This document shows positions 43,486 to 53,620 of a stretch of DNA of 64,000 bases, in pieces. Position numbers and translations under genes: made by a program. Source of the stretch: an uncultured Holophaga sp. Lineage in GTDB: Bacteria; Acidobacteriota; Holophagae; Holophagales; Holophagaceae. Under the pieces are notes generated by a model. That model saw only the letters and a program-made list of their open reading frames with translations, had not been told where the DNA came from and ran no database searches. The stretch is from assembly GCF_963677305.1 (NCBI RefSeq), contig NZ_OY781925.1, positions 433,501-497,500 of the forward strand, written 5' to 3'. The stretch's first letter is position 1; every line of letters begins with the position of its first letter.

Positions 43486-45849
43486 ATGGTTCAATTCAAT
43501 ACCCGCGCCAATGAGATCCTGCTGAAGCTGGTCTACTACGGCCCCGGTCTCTCGGGGAAGACGACCAACCTGCAGGCTTTGCACGCGATGTGCCAGGAGG
43601 AGAACCGGGGCGAGCTCTTCTCCGTCAATACCCAGGAGGACCGCACCCTCTTCTTCGATCTGCTGCCCATCAACTTGGGGTACATCTACGGCAACGCCAT
43701 CCACCTGCAGATCTACACCGTGCCCGGTCAGGTCCAGTACGATGCCAGCCGACGGGTGGTCCTGGGAGGGGCGGATGGAGTGGTCTTCGTCGCTGACTCC
43801 AGTGAGGAGAAGATGCAGGAGAATGTGGACTCGCTGTCCAACCTGTATCACAACCTCAACGCCAACCGGCTGAACATCAAGCAGATCCCCTTTGTCCTCC
43901 AGTACAACAAGCGGGACCTGGCGGACGCCATGCCCGTGGGGGTCATGAACCGGCGCCTGAACTTCCGCTCGGTCCCCTACTTCGAGGCCACGGCCAGCCA
44001 GGGGGCAGGGGTCCTGGAGACCTTCATGGCCATCGCCCGGGAGACGGTGAGCTCCACCTTCCGGAAGTATCATCTGGACAAGAAGATCAAGGACTTCGAC
44101 GAGATGCTGAATCTCATCGACTCCAACATCCGCACCAGCATGCACGAGCTGCCCCCGCCCTCCGAAGCGGCCCCGGCCAAGCCTGAGACTACGGTGCTCC
44201 GGCACACCGATGTCAGCGTCGCCGAGCTGGTGCCCGGCAAGGTGACCGATCCCCAGGATCTGCTTGAGGATGCCCTCAAGTCCAACATGGAGACGGCGCG
44301 TCTCTACTCGGAACTCAAGCAGGCCAAGGACGGTCTGGAGAAGAAGAACCAGGAGATCCTGGGGCTCTGCGCCCAGCTGGAGAAGGCCAACCAGGACAAC
44401 CTCAAGACCCGCCGCTACCTGGAGGGGCTCATTCAGAGCGTGGGGGAGGCGGTGGTCTCCTTCGCCACCGACGGCCGGATCCTCACCTGGAATGCCGCCG
44501 CCGAGCAGATCTTCGGATACTCCCGGGCCGAGATTGTGGGGCATACCTTCCACCAGCTCACGCCCCAGCACCGGGCGGGGGAGCTGAATCAGGCCATGAA
44601 CCAGGTGGCCCAGGGCCGCGTCCTGCGGGATGTGGCCACCACCCGGCTGCGGAAGAGCGGAGTCGAGTTCCCCTGCTCCATCACCTATGCCCCCATCCGG
44701 GGCAACGAGGACCGGGTGCTGGCCTTCTCGGCCCTGGTGAGGGACCTGGGGGAGCAACGGGATCTGGAGCACAAGGTGAGGGAGTTGGAGGTGGGCTCCT
44801 CCCTGGCCCGGATCATGCCGCCGCTCTTCAACGAGCTGGCCAACCGCCTGAGTCCCATCCTCCTCCAGAAGGGTCTCCTTCTTGAGGACAGCTCCGGAGC
44901 CCATCAGCCGGAACGGATCGCCAAGCTCCTGAGGACGGTGGAGGCCGTCCAGAACCTGGTCAAGCCCTTGATGATGGTCCTGTCCCCCTCCACGCCCCGC
45001 AAGGCCATGCACAATCTGAACTCGCTCCTCCAGGAGGCCGTCAGGCGGGTGGAGAGTGAGTCCGCCGCCTCCGGCGTGGCCCTGGACTGCTCGCTGGACC
45101 CAGCCCTTCCGGACTGTGCTGTGGATGGCGAGCAGGTCCGGGAGGCCTTCTTCAACCTGGTGCGCAGCAGCGTCTACGCCGCGGCGCGTTCCACCGCCAA
45201 GCGGGTCCGGATCGGCACCCGTCGGGTGGGCTCGGCACTGCAGCTGGTGAGCCAGGACACGGGCGAGGCCATCAGCGAGGCCGATCACAAGCGGATCTTC
45301 GAGCTCTCCGGGGCCTCGGATATGGAGTCCCTGGGCTTGGCCGCCGCCGCTGCGGTCGTGAAGGCCCATGGCGGTCGCATCAATGTCCGCAGTCAGCGGG
45401 GCATCGGCAATGCCTATCTTCTGGAGTTCCCCATGTCTGAAGCGACATCAGCGCCCAGTCAGGTCAGTGGTCTCGAGGGGCAGAGCATTCTGGTTGTAGA
45501 CGATGAACCCTTCCTGTTAGAGTGCCTCGTGGATGCCCTGGAGTCCTGGGGCTATCGGGCCACACCCTGCACCTCCGGCGAGGAGGCGATCCGGATCCTT
45601 GAGACGCAGGACTTCGATCTGCTGGTTTCCGACATCCGGATGCCTGGTTTCTCAGGCATCCAGCTCTACGACTGGCTCTCGGCCAACAAGCCGGGGATCC
45701 TCAAGCGGGTGCTGTTCACCACCGGGGACGCCTTTGATCCCGAGACCCGCGCATTCCTTGAAACACATGGTCTTCCCAGCCTGGGCAAGCCCTTTGACCT
45801 CCGCAAGCTCAACGAGGCGCTTGCCGGTCTGAAGGCCAGGATCGACTAG
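43486..45849 (+). CDS. MglA-type GTPase fused to PAS, degenerate kinase and receiver domains
   Basis: A 787-aa fusion. Residues 1-195 are an MglA GTPase: GPGLSGKTTN (Walker A, 19-28), TVPGQVQYDASRR (switch) and NKRDL. A coiled coil (about 255-305) precedes PAS (LIQSVGEAVVSFATDGRILTWNAAAEQIFGYS, about 312-415). The next region looks like a histidine kinase but is broken: the usual H-x-F-N-N site reads PPLFNELA, the N box is FFNLVRSSV and the GLGL lid is ESLGLAAAA. A receiver with intact ILVVDDE, SDIRMPG, TTGD and LGKPF ends the protein (about 667-787). It probably couples a polarity GTPase to phosphorelay signalling, with the kinase as a scaffold (inference). Confidence 0.85.
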   Translation: MVQFNTRANEILLKLVYYGPGLSGKTTNLQALHAMCQEENRGELFSVNTQEDRTLFFDLLPINLGYIYGNAIHLQIYTVPGQVQYDASRRVVLGGADGVVFVADSSEEKMQENVDSLSNLYHNLNANRLNIKQIPFVLQYNKRDLADAMPVGVMNRRLNFRSVPYFEATASQGAGVLETFMAIARETVSSTFRKYHLDKKIKDFDEMLNLIDSNIRTSMHELPPPSEAAPAKPETTVLRHTDVSVAELVPGKVTDPQDLLEDALKSNMETARLYSELKQAKDGLEKKNQEILGLCAQLEKANQDNLKTRRYLEGLIQSVGEAVVSFATDGRILTWNAAAEQIFGYSRAEIVGHTFHQLTPQHRAGELNQAMNQVAQGRVLRDVATTRLRKSGVEFPCSITYAPIRGNEDRVLAFSALVRDLGEQRDLEHKVRELEVGSSLARIMPPLFNELANRLSPILLQKGLLLEDSSGAHQPERIAKLLRTVEAVQNLVKPLMMVLSPSTPRKAMHNLNSLLQEAVRRVESESAASGVALDCSLDPALPDCAVDGEQVREAFFNLVRSSVYAAARSTAKRVRIGTRRVGSALQLVSQDTGEAISEADHKRIFELSGASDMESLGLAAAAAVVKAHGGRINVRSQRGIGNAYLLEFPMSEATSAPSQVSGLEGQSILVVDDEPFLLECLVDALESWGYRATPCTSGEEAIRILETQDFDLLVSDIRMPGFSGIQLYDWLSANKPGILKRVLFTTGDAFDPETRAFLETHGLPSLGKPFDLRKLNEALAGLKARID

Positions 45850-45880
45850 CCTGGGAGCATCCTTCCTCCAAGGAGCAGAC

Positions 45881-47968
45881 ATGAGACATCGTTGGGCGAT
45901 TCTGCTGGTTTGTGGAGTTGGCCTGATCGGGCAGACCCTGCCCCAGACCCGGGAGCTGGAGCGTCTGGGCGAGGGGGGCCGGGAGGTCCTGGTCCTGGGG
46001 ATCGATGGCCAGGGCTTTGAGGCCCTGCGCCCGACCCAGCGCAAGTACGCCTACTACCTCTACCGTGCGGCGATCGCCGGGGATGACATCGCCTACCTGC
46101 AGAACCATCGCTATGCCCTGGACATCAAGGAGCTCTTCGAGGTGCTCTACCTCCACCGGGAGGGCATGGATGCCGAGACCGTGGCCGGCATCGAGGACTA
46201 CCTCAAGCAGGTCTGGGTCAATCACGGCCAGTACCGGCACTGGGACCATACCAAGTTCGTGCCCGCCAAGCTCAGCTATGCCCAGCTCCAGAAGGCGGTG
46301 AAGGTGGCCCGGAAGAACGGGGCCCAGTTCCACTTCACCAAGGGCGAGCCCGTGGAGAGGGCTCTGGTGCGCCTCAAGCCCGCCATCTTCGACCCCAGGG
46401 TGGAGCCTGTCCTGGTGGACCAGACCCCCGGGAAGGATCCCATCCGCGGAAGCGCCAGTGCCCTCTATGACCCCGGGTTGACGCTCCGGGAGATCCAGGC
46501 GCTGCCTGCCGAGACCCAGGCCCGGTTGAATGTCCGCTTTGCGCGGAAGGGGAAGCGGGCGGTGGCCGAGCCTTTCAAGATCGATGGGGTCTATGGGGAG
46601 CAGCTGGAGCGGGTGGCCTACTGGCTCAAGAAGGCTGCCGGCTACGTGGACAACCGGACGGTGGAGAAGGAGGTGGAGAAGGAGGGCGTCAAGGTCCGGA
46701 AGCTCCGCTCCGAGCCCGACCCAGTCCAGAAGGCGGCCCTGGATCAGCTGGTGGCCTACTACGAAACCGGGGATCCGGCGCGCTTCCAGGATCATTGCGT
46801 GGCCTGGGTGAAGACCCGTGGGGCGGTGGACTATCTCAACGGCTTCCATGAGGTCTACAAGGACCCCAGAGGGGTCATCGGGGCCTTTGAGGCCAACGTC
46901 TCAGTCGTCCAGAAGACCGAGGCGCTGGACAAGCTGAGCGGCAATGCCCTCTATTTCGAGACCAGGATGCCCTGGAAGGATGCCTGGAAGCGGACTCAGG
47001 TGGAGCCGCCTGTGGCCATCTCGGTCCAAGCTCTCGTGGGCACCGCTGATGGCGGGCCCATCAGCCCCGCGGCCTACAACCTCCCCAACAGCAGCGCCTT
47101 CCGGAAGGAGTACGGTGCCAGGAATGTGATGCTCCAGAACGTCATGCTGGCTGAGAGCCCGGCGATCCGGGAGAAGACCCTGGAGGCCTTCTTCACACCG
47201 GAGGACCGGGAGCTGGTGGCCCGCCTGGGGGACAGTGCCTGGATATGGAATGTCTATCTTCACGAGGTGATCGGTCATGGCAGTGGCCAAGCCGACCCCT
47301 CCCTGGCCGGCGTGGATCCCTCCGTGAAGCTGGGCGGGGTCTATGGCGCCCTGGAGGAGGGCCGGGCTGAGGCCATTGCCCTCTACCAGGCTGGCGACCC
47401 CAAGCTGGTGGAGATCGGAGCGGTCAGTGCGGAGGACCAGGGCGCCTTCGTGAAGGCGATGTACCTCCGGCTTCTGACCCGGCAGCTCCGGGCCAATGGC
47501 GAGGCCACCGAGGCCAGCTTCCGGGGGGCCCACAACCGTGGTCGGCAGGCGATCCTGCGCTACCTGACCCAACCTGGCAAGGACTCCGGAGTTGCGGTGC
47601 TGGAGCGGGACGGGCATCTCTTCGTCCAGGTCACGGATGTGGCCAAAGCCCACCTGGTGGTGGGCGAGCTCCTGGAGAAGCTCCAGGGCTTCAAGTCCAT
47701 GGGGGACCGCGCCGGGGCCGAGACCTTCTTCACCGCGTACGGTGATGCCGTGGATCCCGCCTGGCAGAAGGACACCCGGGTGCGCCTGGAGGCCCTGGCC
47801 CGACCCCGCAGCACCGCCTTTGTCTTCCCTGCGCTGATCCCGGTGGTGGAGGAGAGGGAAGGCCGCCAGATCCTCAAGGATGTGAAGCTGGAGAGCCGCG
47901 AGACCCTTACCGAGCAGATGCTGCGCTACCGTGCTCTGGGCGGCAGCCGCGAGCTTGCCCCCAAATAA
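45881..47968 (+). CDS. Secreted M49 (dipeptidyl peptidase III-like) metallopeptidase
   Basis: ATG 45881 has AGGAG at 45871. The 695-aa protein has a signal peptide (MRHRWAILLVCGVGLIGQTLPQ). The zinc motif HEVIGHGSGQ is at residue 461, the H-E-x2-G-H form of M49, and EEGRAEAIALY at about 492 supplies the third ligand. M49 enzymes remove dipeptides from peptide N-termini. Most are cytosolic, so the signal peptide suggests export here. A terminator-like hairpin follows. Confidence 0.85.
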   Translation: MRHRWAILLVCGVGLIGQTLPQTRELERLGEGGREVLVLGIDGQGFEALRPTQRKYAYYLYRAAIAGDDIAYLQNHRYALDIKELFEVLYLHREGMDAETVAGIEDYLKQVWVNHGQYRHWDHTKFVPAKLSYAQLQKAVKVARKNGAQFHFTKGEPVERALVRLKPAIFDPRVEPVLVDQTPGKDPIRGSASALYDPGLTLREIQALPAETQARLNVRFARKGKRAVAEPFKIDGVYGEQLERVAYWLKKAAGYVDNRTVEKEVEKEGVKVRKLRSEPDPVQKAALDQLVAYYETGDPARFQDHCVAWVKTRGAVDYLNGFHEVYKDPRGVIGAFEANVSVVQKTEALDKLSGNALYFETRMPWKDAWKRTQVEPPVAISVQALVGTADGGPISPAAYNLPNSSAFRKEYGARNVMLQNVMLAESPAIREKTLEAFFTPEDRELVARLGDSAWIWNVYLHEVIGHGSGQADPSLAGVDPSVKLGGVYGALEEGRAEAIALYQAGDPKLVEIGAVSAEDQGAFVKAMYLRLLTRQLRANGEATEASFRGAHNRGRQAILRYLTQPGKDSGVAVLERDGHLFVQVTDVAKAHLVVGELLEKLQGFKSMGDRAGAETFFTAYGDAVDPAWQKDTRVRLEALARPRSTAFVFPALIPVVEEREGRQILKDVKLESRETLTEQMLRYRALGGSRELAPK

Positions 47969-47986
47969 GGCTGGACCTGTGCTGAC

Positions 47987-48010
47987 GAGGGGCCCCTGCT
48001 GGGGCCTCTT
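47987..48010 (+). terminator. Hairpin terminator after the M49 gene
   Basis: GGCCCC-TGCT-GGGGCC (stem extended by G-T and other pairs to about ten) is followed by TCTTTGC. It lies 18 bases after the M49 stop, in the gap before the convergent CAP gene. Confidence 0.65.
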
Positions 48011-48043
48011 TGCATGCTGATCATCGGCTTGCAGCCCGTGACC

Positions 48044-48676
48044 TCAGTCCGCGAAACCGTCCGCGAGATCCACCACGGTCATGCTTCCGTAGACCTTGTG
48101 GGCACCGATGGCCGCCCCGGCGATGTGGAACTCAGGATCGAAGAGGTTTTTGCGGTGCCCCCGGTCGGGCACACCGTCATCAATGACCAACTGCAGCATG
48201 GTCATCCGGGGCTGCTCTGGGCCGTAGTTGATGATCTCGCCGCAGATCTGCACCGGTCCTTGCCGCAGGATCCGCTGCTGAAGGGTGGAGCCGCCGGGCC
48301 CGCGGTGTCCTGTCTGCCCGGTGGGTCCCTGTTCCCGCACAAGCTCCAGGGAGGAGCGGAAGAGCCGCTCGGAGAAGGAGAGGGGCTCCCGGGGGGGGAC
48401 GCTCTCCAGGAAGGCCACGGCCCCATCCAGGGCGGCCACCCCCTCCTGGGTCCGGATGGGGATGCGCCCCGGCAGGCGCCAGAGGGTGCCATCGAAGTGG
48501 ACCCGCAGGCTCTTCAAGTAGGCCGCATAAGCCCTGGGGAACTTCCGGATCCGGTTGATCTCCAGAACCACGGCCTGCTCCTCCTGGGAGGAGATCACGG
48601 CCTCGTCGGGAGGGCGTGGGCCAGGGGACTCTCCGGCTGCCAGGAGGAGGACGAAGGCCAGGGGCAGGGGCAGCAC
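48044..48676 (-). CDS. CAP (SCP-like) domain secreted protein
   Basis: A GTG start at 48676 gives LPLPLAFVLLLAAGESPG as signal peptide. The 210-aa protein has a CAP domain: VLEINRIRKFPRAYAAYL, a later CGEIINYG and IDDGVPDRGHRKNLFDPEFHIAGAAIG, then MTVVDLADGF, the usual strand and loop order. CAP proteins act outside the cell; the function is not known here. It follows the response regulator by 4 bases. Confidence 0.78.
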   Translation of the reverse strand: MLPLPLAFVLLLAAGESPGPRPPDEAVISSQEEQAVVLEINRIRKFPRAYAAYLKSLRVHFDGTLWRLPGRIPIRTQEGVAALDGAVAFLESVPPREPLSFSERLFRSSLELVREQGPTGQTGHRGPGGSTLQQRILRQGPVQICGEIINYGPEQPRMTMLQLVIDDGVPDRGHRKNLFDPEFHIAGAAIGAHKVYGSMTVVDLADGFAD

Positions 48677-48680
48677 CGGC

Positions 48681-49400
48681 TCAGTCCTCGCCCTTCCGGG
48701 GGCGTCCCTCCGGGTCGAAGAGGTAGCCGACGCTCCGGACGGTATGCACCCATTGGGGGCGGTGAGGATCCGACTCCATGGCCCGGCGGATCCGCACGAT
48801 GAAGTTGTCCACGGTGCGGGAGGTCGGGTAGGCCTCCTCCCCCCAGACCTTGTCCAGGATGTCCGAGCGGCTGATGACCTGTCCGGGGTTTTCCATGAGG
48901 AGCTTGAGGATCATGCACTCCTTCACGCCGAGCTGGAAGGGGCCGCCGGGCCCATCGCCGCAGTAGTTCTCGAAGTCGACCCAGTACGGGCCGAATGCCT
49001 GGCGGCCCGCCATGGAGCGGCTGCGGTACCAGGCCTCCCGGCGGAGGATGGCCCGGATGCGGAGCAGGAGCTCCTTCACCTGGAAAGGCTTTCCCAGGTA
49101 GTCGTCTCCGCCGGTCTCGAAGCCCTGGACCCGGTCGTCCTCGGTGTTCTTGGCGGTGAGGAAGAGGATGGGGGTGCGGTTGCGGGCTGCGCGGACCCGG
49201 TCACAGACCGTGAAGCCGTCGAGCCCAGGCAGCATGACATCGAGGAGTACCAGGTCGAAGCTGTCCCCCAGGATGCGCTGCAGGCCCTCATCGCCGCGGG
49301 TCACCCACTCGCAGGCCATGCCCTCCAGCTCCAGGTTCAGCTTGACGCCCTCGGCCAGGCTCAGCTCGTCCTCCACCAGCAGAATCCTGGGCTTGTCCAT
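48681..49400 (-). CDS. OmpR-type response regulator, orphan
   Basis: A 239-aa regulator starting MDKPRILLVEDELSLAEGVK at 49400, with GAGGTGA upstream. The receiver has VLLDVMLPGLDG (phospho-Asp), LFLTAKN and DDYLGKPFQVKELL. The DNA-binding domain has ECMILKLLMENPGQVISRSDILDKVWGEEAYPTSRTVDNFIVRIRRAM and TVRSVGYLF. No histidine kinase is next to it. Confidence 0.9.
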   Translation of the reverse strand: MDKPRILLVEDELSLAEGVKLNLELEGMACEWVTRGDEGLQRILGDSFDLVLLDVMLPGLDGFTVCDRVRAARNRTPILFLTAKNTEDDRVQGFETGGDDYLGKPFQVKELLLRIRAILRREAWYRSRSMAGRQAFGPYWVDFENYCGDGPGGPFQLGVKECMILKLLMENPGQVISRSDILDKVWGEEAYPTSRTVDNFIVRIRRAMESDPHRPQWVHTVRSVGYLFDPEGRPRKGED

Positions 49401-49517
49401 GTTGATCACCTCGCTTTGTCTAGACATTATGGGCTTTCCGGCAGGGATGGAAGGCTTCGGAGGTCTGCTGCGTCACCCGGCCGGTGGTGGCACTAGAATG
49501 GGGAAGCGGAGAACTCT

Positions 49518-50471
49518 ATGATCCAGCCTTATCTCAGTGTGGTCATCCCCATCTACAACGAGGAGGACAACATCCCAGTGCTCTGGGAGCGGCTCTCCAC
49601 CACGCTGAGGGGGCACTTCACCGAGGCGGCGCGGGACTGGGAGGTCATCTTCACGGATGATGGCAGCCGGGACCGTAGCCTGGAGATGCTGGCGGAGATC
49701 GCAGCAGGTGAACCCAGGGTGTCGGTGGTGGAGTTCAACCGGAACTACGGCCAGCACAGCGCCATCTTCGGAGCCTTCGCGCAGGTGAAGGGGAAGGTGG
49801 TGGTCACCCTGGATGCCGATCTTCAGAATCCACCTGAGGAGATCCCCAAGCTGGTGGCCAAGATCGAAGAGGGCTTCGATGTGGTGGGCGGCTGGCGCCA
49901 GGGGCGCACGGACAACGACAGCCTCTTCCGCACCCTGCCCAGCAAGCTGGTGAATGCCGTCACTCGCAAGACCACCGGTGTGAAGATGAACGACTATGGC
50001 TGTATGCTGCGGGCCTACCGGCGTGAGGTGGTGGAGGCCATGCTGAAGTGCCGGGAGCGCTCCAGCTTCATCCCGGCGTTGGCCAACAGCTTTGCCAAGC
50101 GCATCGCCGAGGTGCCCGTGGGTCATGCCGAGCGGGCAGCGGGGGAATCCAAGTACGGCCTGTGGAAGCTCATCAACCTCCAGTTCGATCTGCTGACGAG
50201 CTTCAGCCTCCTGCCCCTGCAGATGCTCAGCGTCCTGGGCGTCATCATCAGCGCCCTGGGCATCGGCTTCGGCATCTGCCTGATGGTCTACCGCTTCATG
50301 CACCCTGAGGGGAGCGTGGGCGGGGTCTTCACCCTCTTTGCCGTGCTCTTCTTCTTCGTGGGGGCCCAGTTCCTGGCCTTCGGGTTGCTGGGGGAATACA
50401 TCGGGCGTATCTACCAGGAGGTCCGGGATCGACCGCGCTATGTGGTGAAGAGGATCCACCGGGTGGGTTGA
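49518..50471 (+). CDS. Family 2 glycosyltransferase (polyprenyl-phosphate sugar transferase)
   Basis: A 317-aa enzyme of the DPM1/GtrB/ArnC type: LSVVIPIYNEEDNIPVLW, IFTDDGSRDRSLEML, FNRNYGQHSAIFGAFAQVKGKVVVTLDADLQNPPEEIPKL (D-A-D metal site), then a membrane part with helices at about 228-255 and 265-290. It transfers a sugar from a nucleotide donor to an undecaprenyl-type lipid. The uppS pathway in this window makes the acceptor. Ends at a shared hairpin with ftsB. Confidence 0.85.
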   Translation: MIQPYLSVVIPIYNEEDNIPVLWERLSTTLRGHFTEAARDWEVIFTDDGSRDRSLEMLAEIAAGEPRVSVVEFNRNYGQHSAIFGAFAQVKGKVVVTLDADLQNPPEEIPKLVAKIEEGFDVVGGWRQGRTDNDSLFRTLPSKLVNAVTRKTTGVKMNDYGCMLRAYRREVVEAMLKCRERSSFIPALANSFAKRIAEVPVGHAERAAGESKYGLWKLINLQFDLLTSFSLLPLQMLSVLGVIISALGIGFGICLMVYRFMHPEGSVGGVFTLFAVLFFFVGAQFLAFGLLGEYIGRIYQEVRDRPRYVVKRIHRVG

Positions 50472-50480
50472 GACGGAGAA

Positions 50481-50510
50481 AGCCCCAGGACGTCCGGCTG
50501 TCCAGGGGCT
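50481..50510. terminator. Hairpin between convergent glycosyltransferase and ftsB
   Basis: AGCCCC-A-GGAC ... GTCC-A-GGGGCT can pair as a long stem, followed by ATTCCTT on the + strand. It overlaps the ftsB stop codon and could end transcription from both sides. Confidence 0.55.
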
Positions 50511-50811
50511 ATTCCTTGTGGTCCCTGAAGGTGTAGATGGTCTCCCCAGGTTTGGCGAAGCCCTGGCGGCGGGCCAGGGCCTCCAGGAGTTCCGGATCCC
50601 GGGCGGAGAGGCGGCGGACCTCCTCGGCGAGCTCCCGGTTCCGCTGGGCCTTGGCGGCCAGCTCCTGCCGGAAGCTCTGGATCTCATTCTCCTGCTGACG
50701 GAGGTTGAAGATCCCGTCGGGGGAGATGGTCAGGATGGCCACCGATGAGACTGCCGAGATGGCCAGGGCCCCCCAGAGGGTGCTGGACTTCAGGAGCCAT
50801 CCGGAGTTCAT
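50509..50811 (-). CDS. ftsB: FtsB/DivIC-type septum formation initiator
   Basis: A 100-aa bitopic protein: cytoplasmic start, one helix (STLWGALAISAVSSVAILTI), a coiled coil (NLRQQENEIQSFRQELAAKAQRNRELAEEVRRLS) and the short GETIYTFRD end of the DivIC family. It lies 9 bases after eno, a common arrangement. It links divisome proteins. Confidence 0.85.
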   Translation of the reverse strand: MNSGWLLKSSTLWGALAISAVSSVAILTISPDGIFNLRQQENEIQSFRQELAAKAQRNRELAEEVRRLSARDPELLEALARRQGFAKPGETIYTFRDHKE

Positions 50812-50820
50812 GGTGTCCGC

Positions 50821-52098
<1,278 letters not shown>

Positions 52099-52138
52099 TC
52101 ACCAGTGTTTGGAGAGGGCGATGGGGTGGGGGACCAGG

Positions 52139-53359
52139 CTACTTGGCGGCCTTCTTGGCCGTGGCCTTCCGGGGGGCGGTACCCGAGTCGGGGACCGGGG
52201 TGGGGTCGGCCTTCTTGGCGACCGAGGCCTTCTTGGCGGGGGTCTTCGCGGGGGTGGGGTCGGAGTCGGGGACCGGGGTGGGATCCGCCTTCTTGGCGAC
52301 CGCGGTCTTCTTGGCGGGGGTCTTCGCGGGGGTGGGGTCGGAGTCGGGGACCGGGGTGGGATCCGCCTTCTTGGCGACCGCGGTCTTCTTGGCGGGGGTC
52401 TTCGCGGGGGTGGGGTCGGAGTCGGGGACCGGGGTGGGATCCGCCTTCTTGGCGACCGCAGCCTTCTTGGCAGGGGCCTTCCTGGGTGAGGCCGCGGCGG
52501 ATTCCCCGTTCTCGGCCAGGGGGTCGGCGGAGAGTTCCGGATCGGCTTCCGCCGTTCCGCCCTTGCTCCTGCTCCGTCCCGTCTTGCGGGCCACCTCGAC
52601 GCCCGAGAGGATCTGGGCCAGGCGCTTTCCTGGGTAGAACTCGTCCAGGAGCACATCGCCGATGATCACCCCGTGCACACCCAGGGCTTCGATCTGGCTG
52701 ATCTGGTCCAGGCTGTGGATTCCGGCCTCCACCATGCGGAGGCACTGCTTCTCGGGGACCTTGGCGATGAGCTCCAGGGCCAGCTCCCAGGAGGACTCCC
52801 AGGTGTCCAAGTCCCGGCCCACCACGCAGACGATCTCGGCGCCGGCCTCGAGGGCCCGCGCCAAGTCGGCCTCGGAGGAGACCTCCACGACCACATCGAG
52901 GCCCTTGGAGAGGGCCAGCTTGTGAAGAGCGCTCAGGCGCTCCGTCTCCAGGAGGGCCGCCACGAGGAAGATGGCGTCGGCGCCGAGGATCTTGCTCTCC
53001 TCAACCTGGTATTCCTCCAGGATGAAGTCCCGCCGGAGGACGGGCACCTTCACGAGGGGGCGGACCTCCGGGAGGTTCCGGTCATCGCCGAAATAGAGGA
53101 AGCGGTCGGTGGCTACAGCGAGGGCGTTGGCACCATTCTCCACCAGACTCTTGGCGTGGGTGGAGGCCCGGAAGTTCTCCCGGACCTGACCCCTCAGGGG
53201 GTTGCCTCCAGCCACCTCTGCCACGATGGTGATGCCGGGCTGGCTGAGCTCCTCCTTGAGGGAGTGGTAGCCGCGGTAGGGTTCCTTCACGGCGACAGGG
53301 CCCTTCTGCTTTTTGATCTCTACGTCCAGTGCTTTGAAAATCTGGACTTTTTTCAGCAT
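52139..53359 (-). CDS. Degenerate indole-glycerol-phosphate synthase-like protein with Lys/Ala/Pro tail
   Basis: A 406-aa protein. Residues 1-265 follow the TrpC TIM barrel (ANALAVATDRFLYFGD, LRRDFILEEYQVEESKILGADAIFLVAALL, MVEAGIHSLDQI, GVIIGDVLL). Key residues have changed: the E-x-K-x2-S-P-S strand reads AEVAGGNPLRG (Ala50 for Lys), Arg110 sits where K-D-F expects Lys, and N-N-R-D-L reads VVGRDL. The tail (about 277-406) has 26-residue repeats such as KKTAVAKKADPTPVPDSDP, like histone H1 or eukaryote-like DNA-binding tails. It is probably not an active TrpC; nucleic-acid binding is an inference. Confidence 0.75.
   Translation of the reverse strand: MLKKVQIFKALDVEIKKQKGPVAVKEPYRGYHSLKEELSQPGITIVAEVAGGNPLRGQVRENFRASTHAKSLVENGANALAVATDRFLYFGDDRNLPEVRPLVKVPVLRRDFILEEYQVEESKILGADAIFLVAALLETERLSALHKLALSKGLDVVVEVSSEADLARALEAGAEIVCVVGRDLDTWESSWELALELIAKVPEKQCLRMVEAGIHSLDQISQIEALGVHGVIIGDVLLDEFYPGKRLAQILSGVEVARKTGRSRSKGGTAEADPELSADPLAENGESAAASPRKAPAKKAAVAKKADPTPVPDSDPTPAKTPAKKTAVAKKADPTPVPDSDPTPAKTPAKKTAVAKKADPTPVPDSDPTPAKTPAKKASVAKKADPTPVPDSGTAPRKATAKKAAK
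52216..52458. repeat. 78-bp tandem coding repeats in the tail of the TrpC-like gene
   Basis: A 78-base unit (26 codons) is repeated about three times within the Lys/Ala/Pro tail. The copies seen are nearly identical at the DNA level, which suggests recent expansion by slippage; copy number may vary between strains. Confidence 0.85.
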
Positions 53360-53516
53360 CTACAGCCCCCAAGGATACTGGGGCCCCGGTCCTTCCGGGA
53401 GCCCGTTCTCTACGTCGCTTCCCTTATTTTAACTACAAATCCCGCTTGGGAAGCCCCAGCTTTTCCCGGTGGCATCGAAGCAGGGTGTGGGGCTCCGGGA
53501 CGCTTTGAGTTCCCTT

Positions 53517-53545
53517 TTGTCCGGGACCCCGGCGGGCTGTATGCT
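53517..53545 (+). promoter_or_regulatory. Putative sigma-70 promoter of upp
   Basis: TTGTCC (53517-53522), a 17-base gap and TATGCT (53540-53545) lie about 75 bases before upp. The 53360-53620 gap also has an A+T-rich patch near 53430, perhaps the promoter of the divergent TrpC-like gene. Confidence 0.4.
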
Positions 53546-53620
53546 CGGAGGGCGATCCGGGACAGTCCAGCCAGCCGAAACCAGGAGGACCTCACGGGAT
53601 AACGCGCCTCAGGAGAAGCC

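Noticed and set aside
52139..53359. Functional trpC
   Set aside because: Several catalytic residues are changed and no other trp gene is adjacent.
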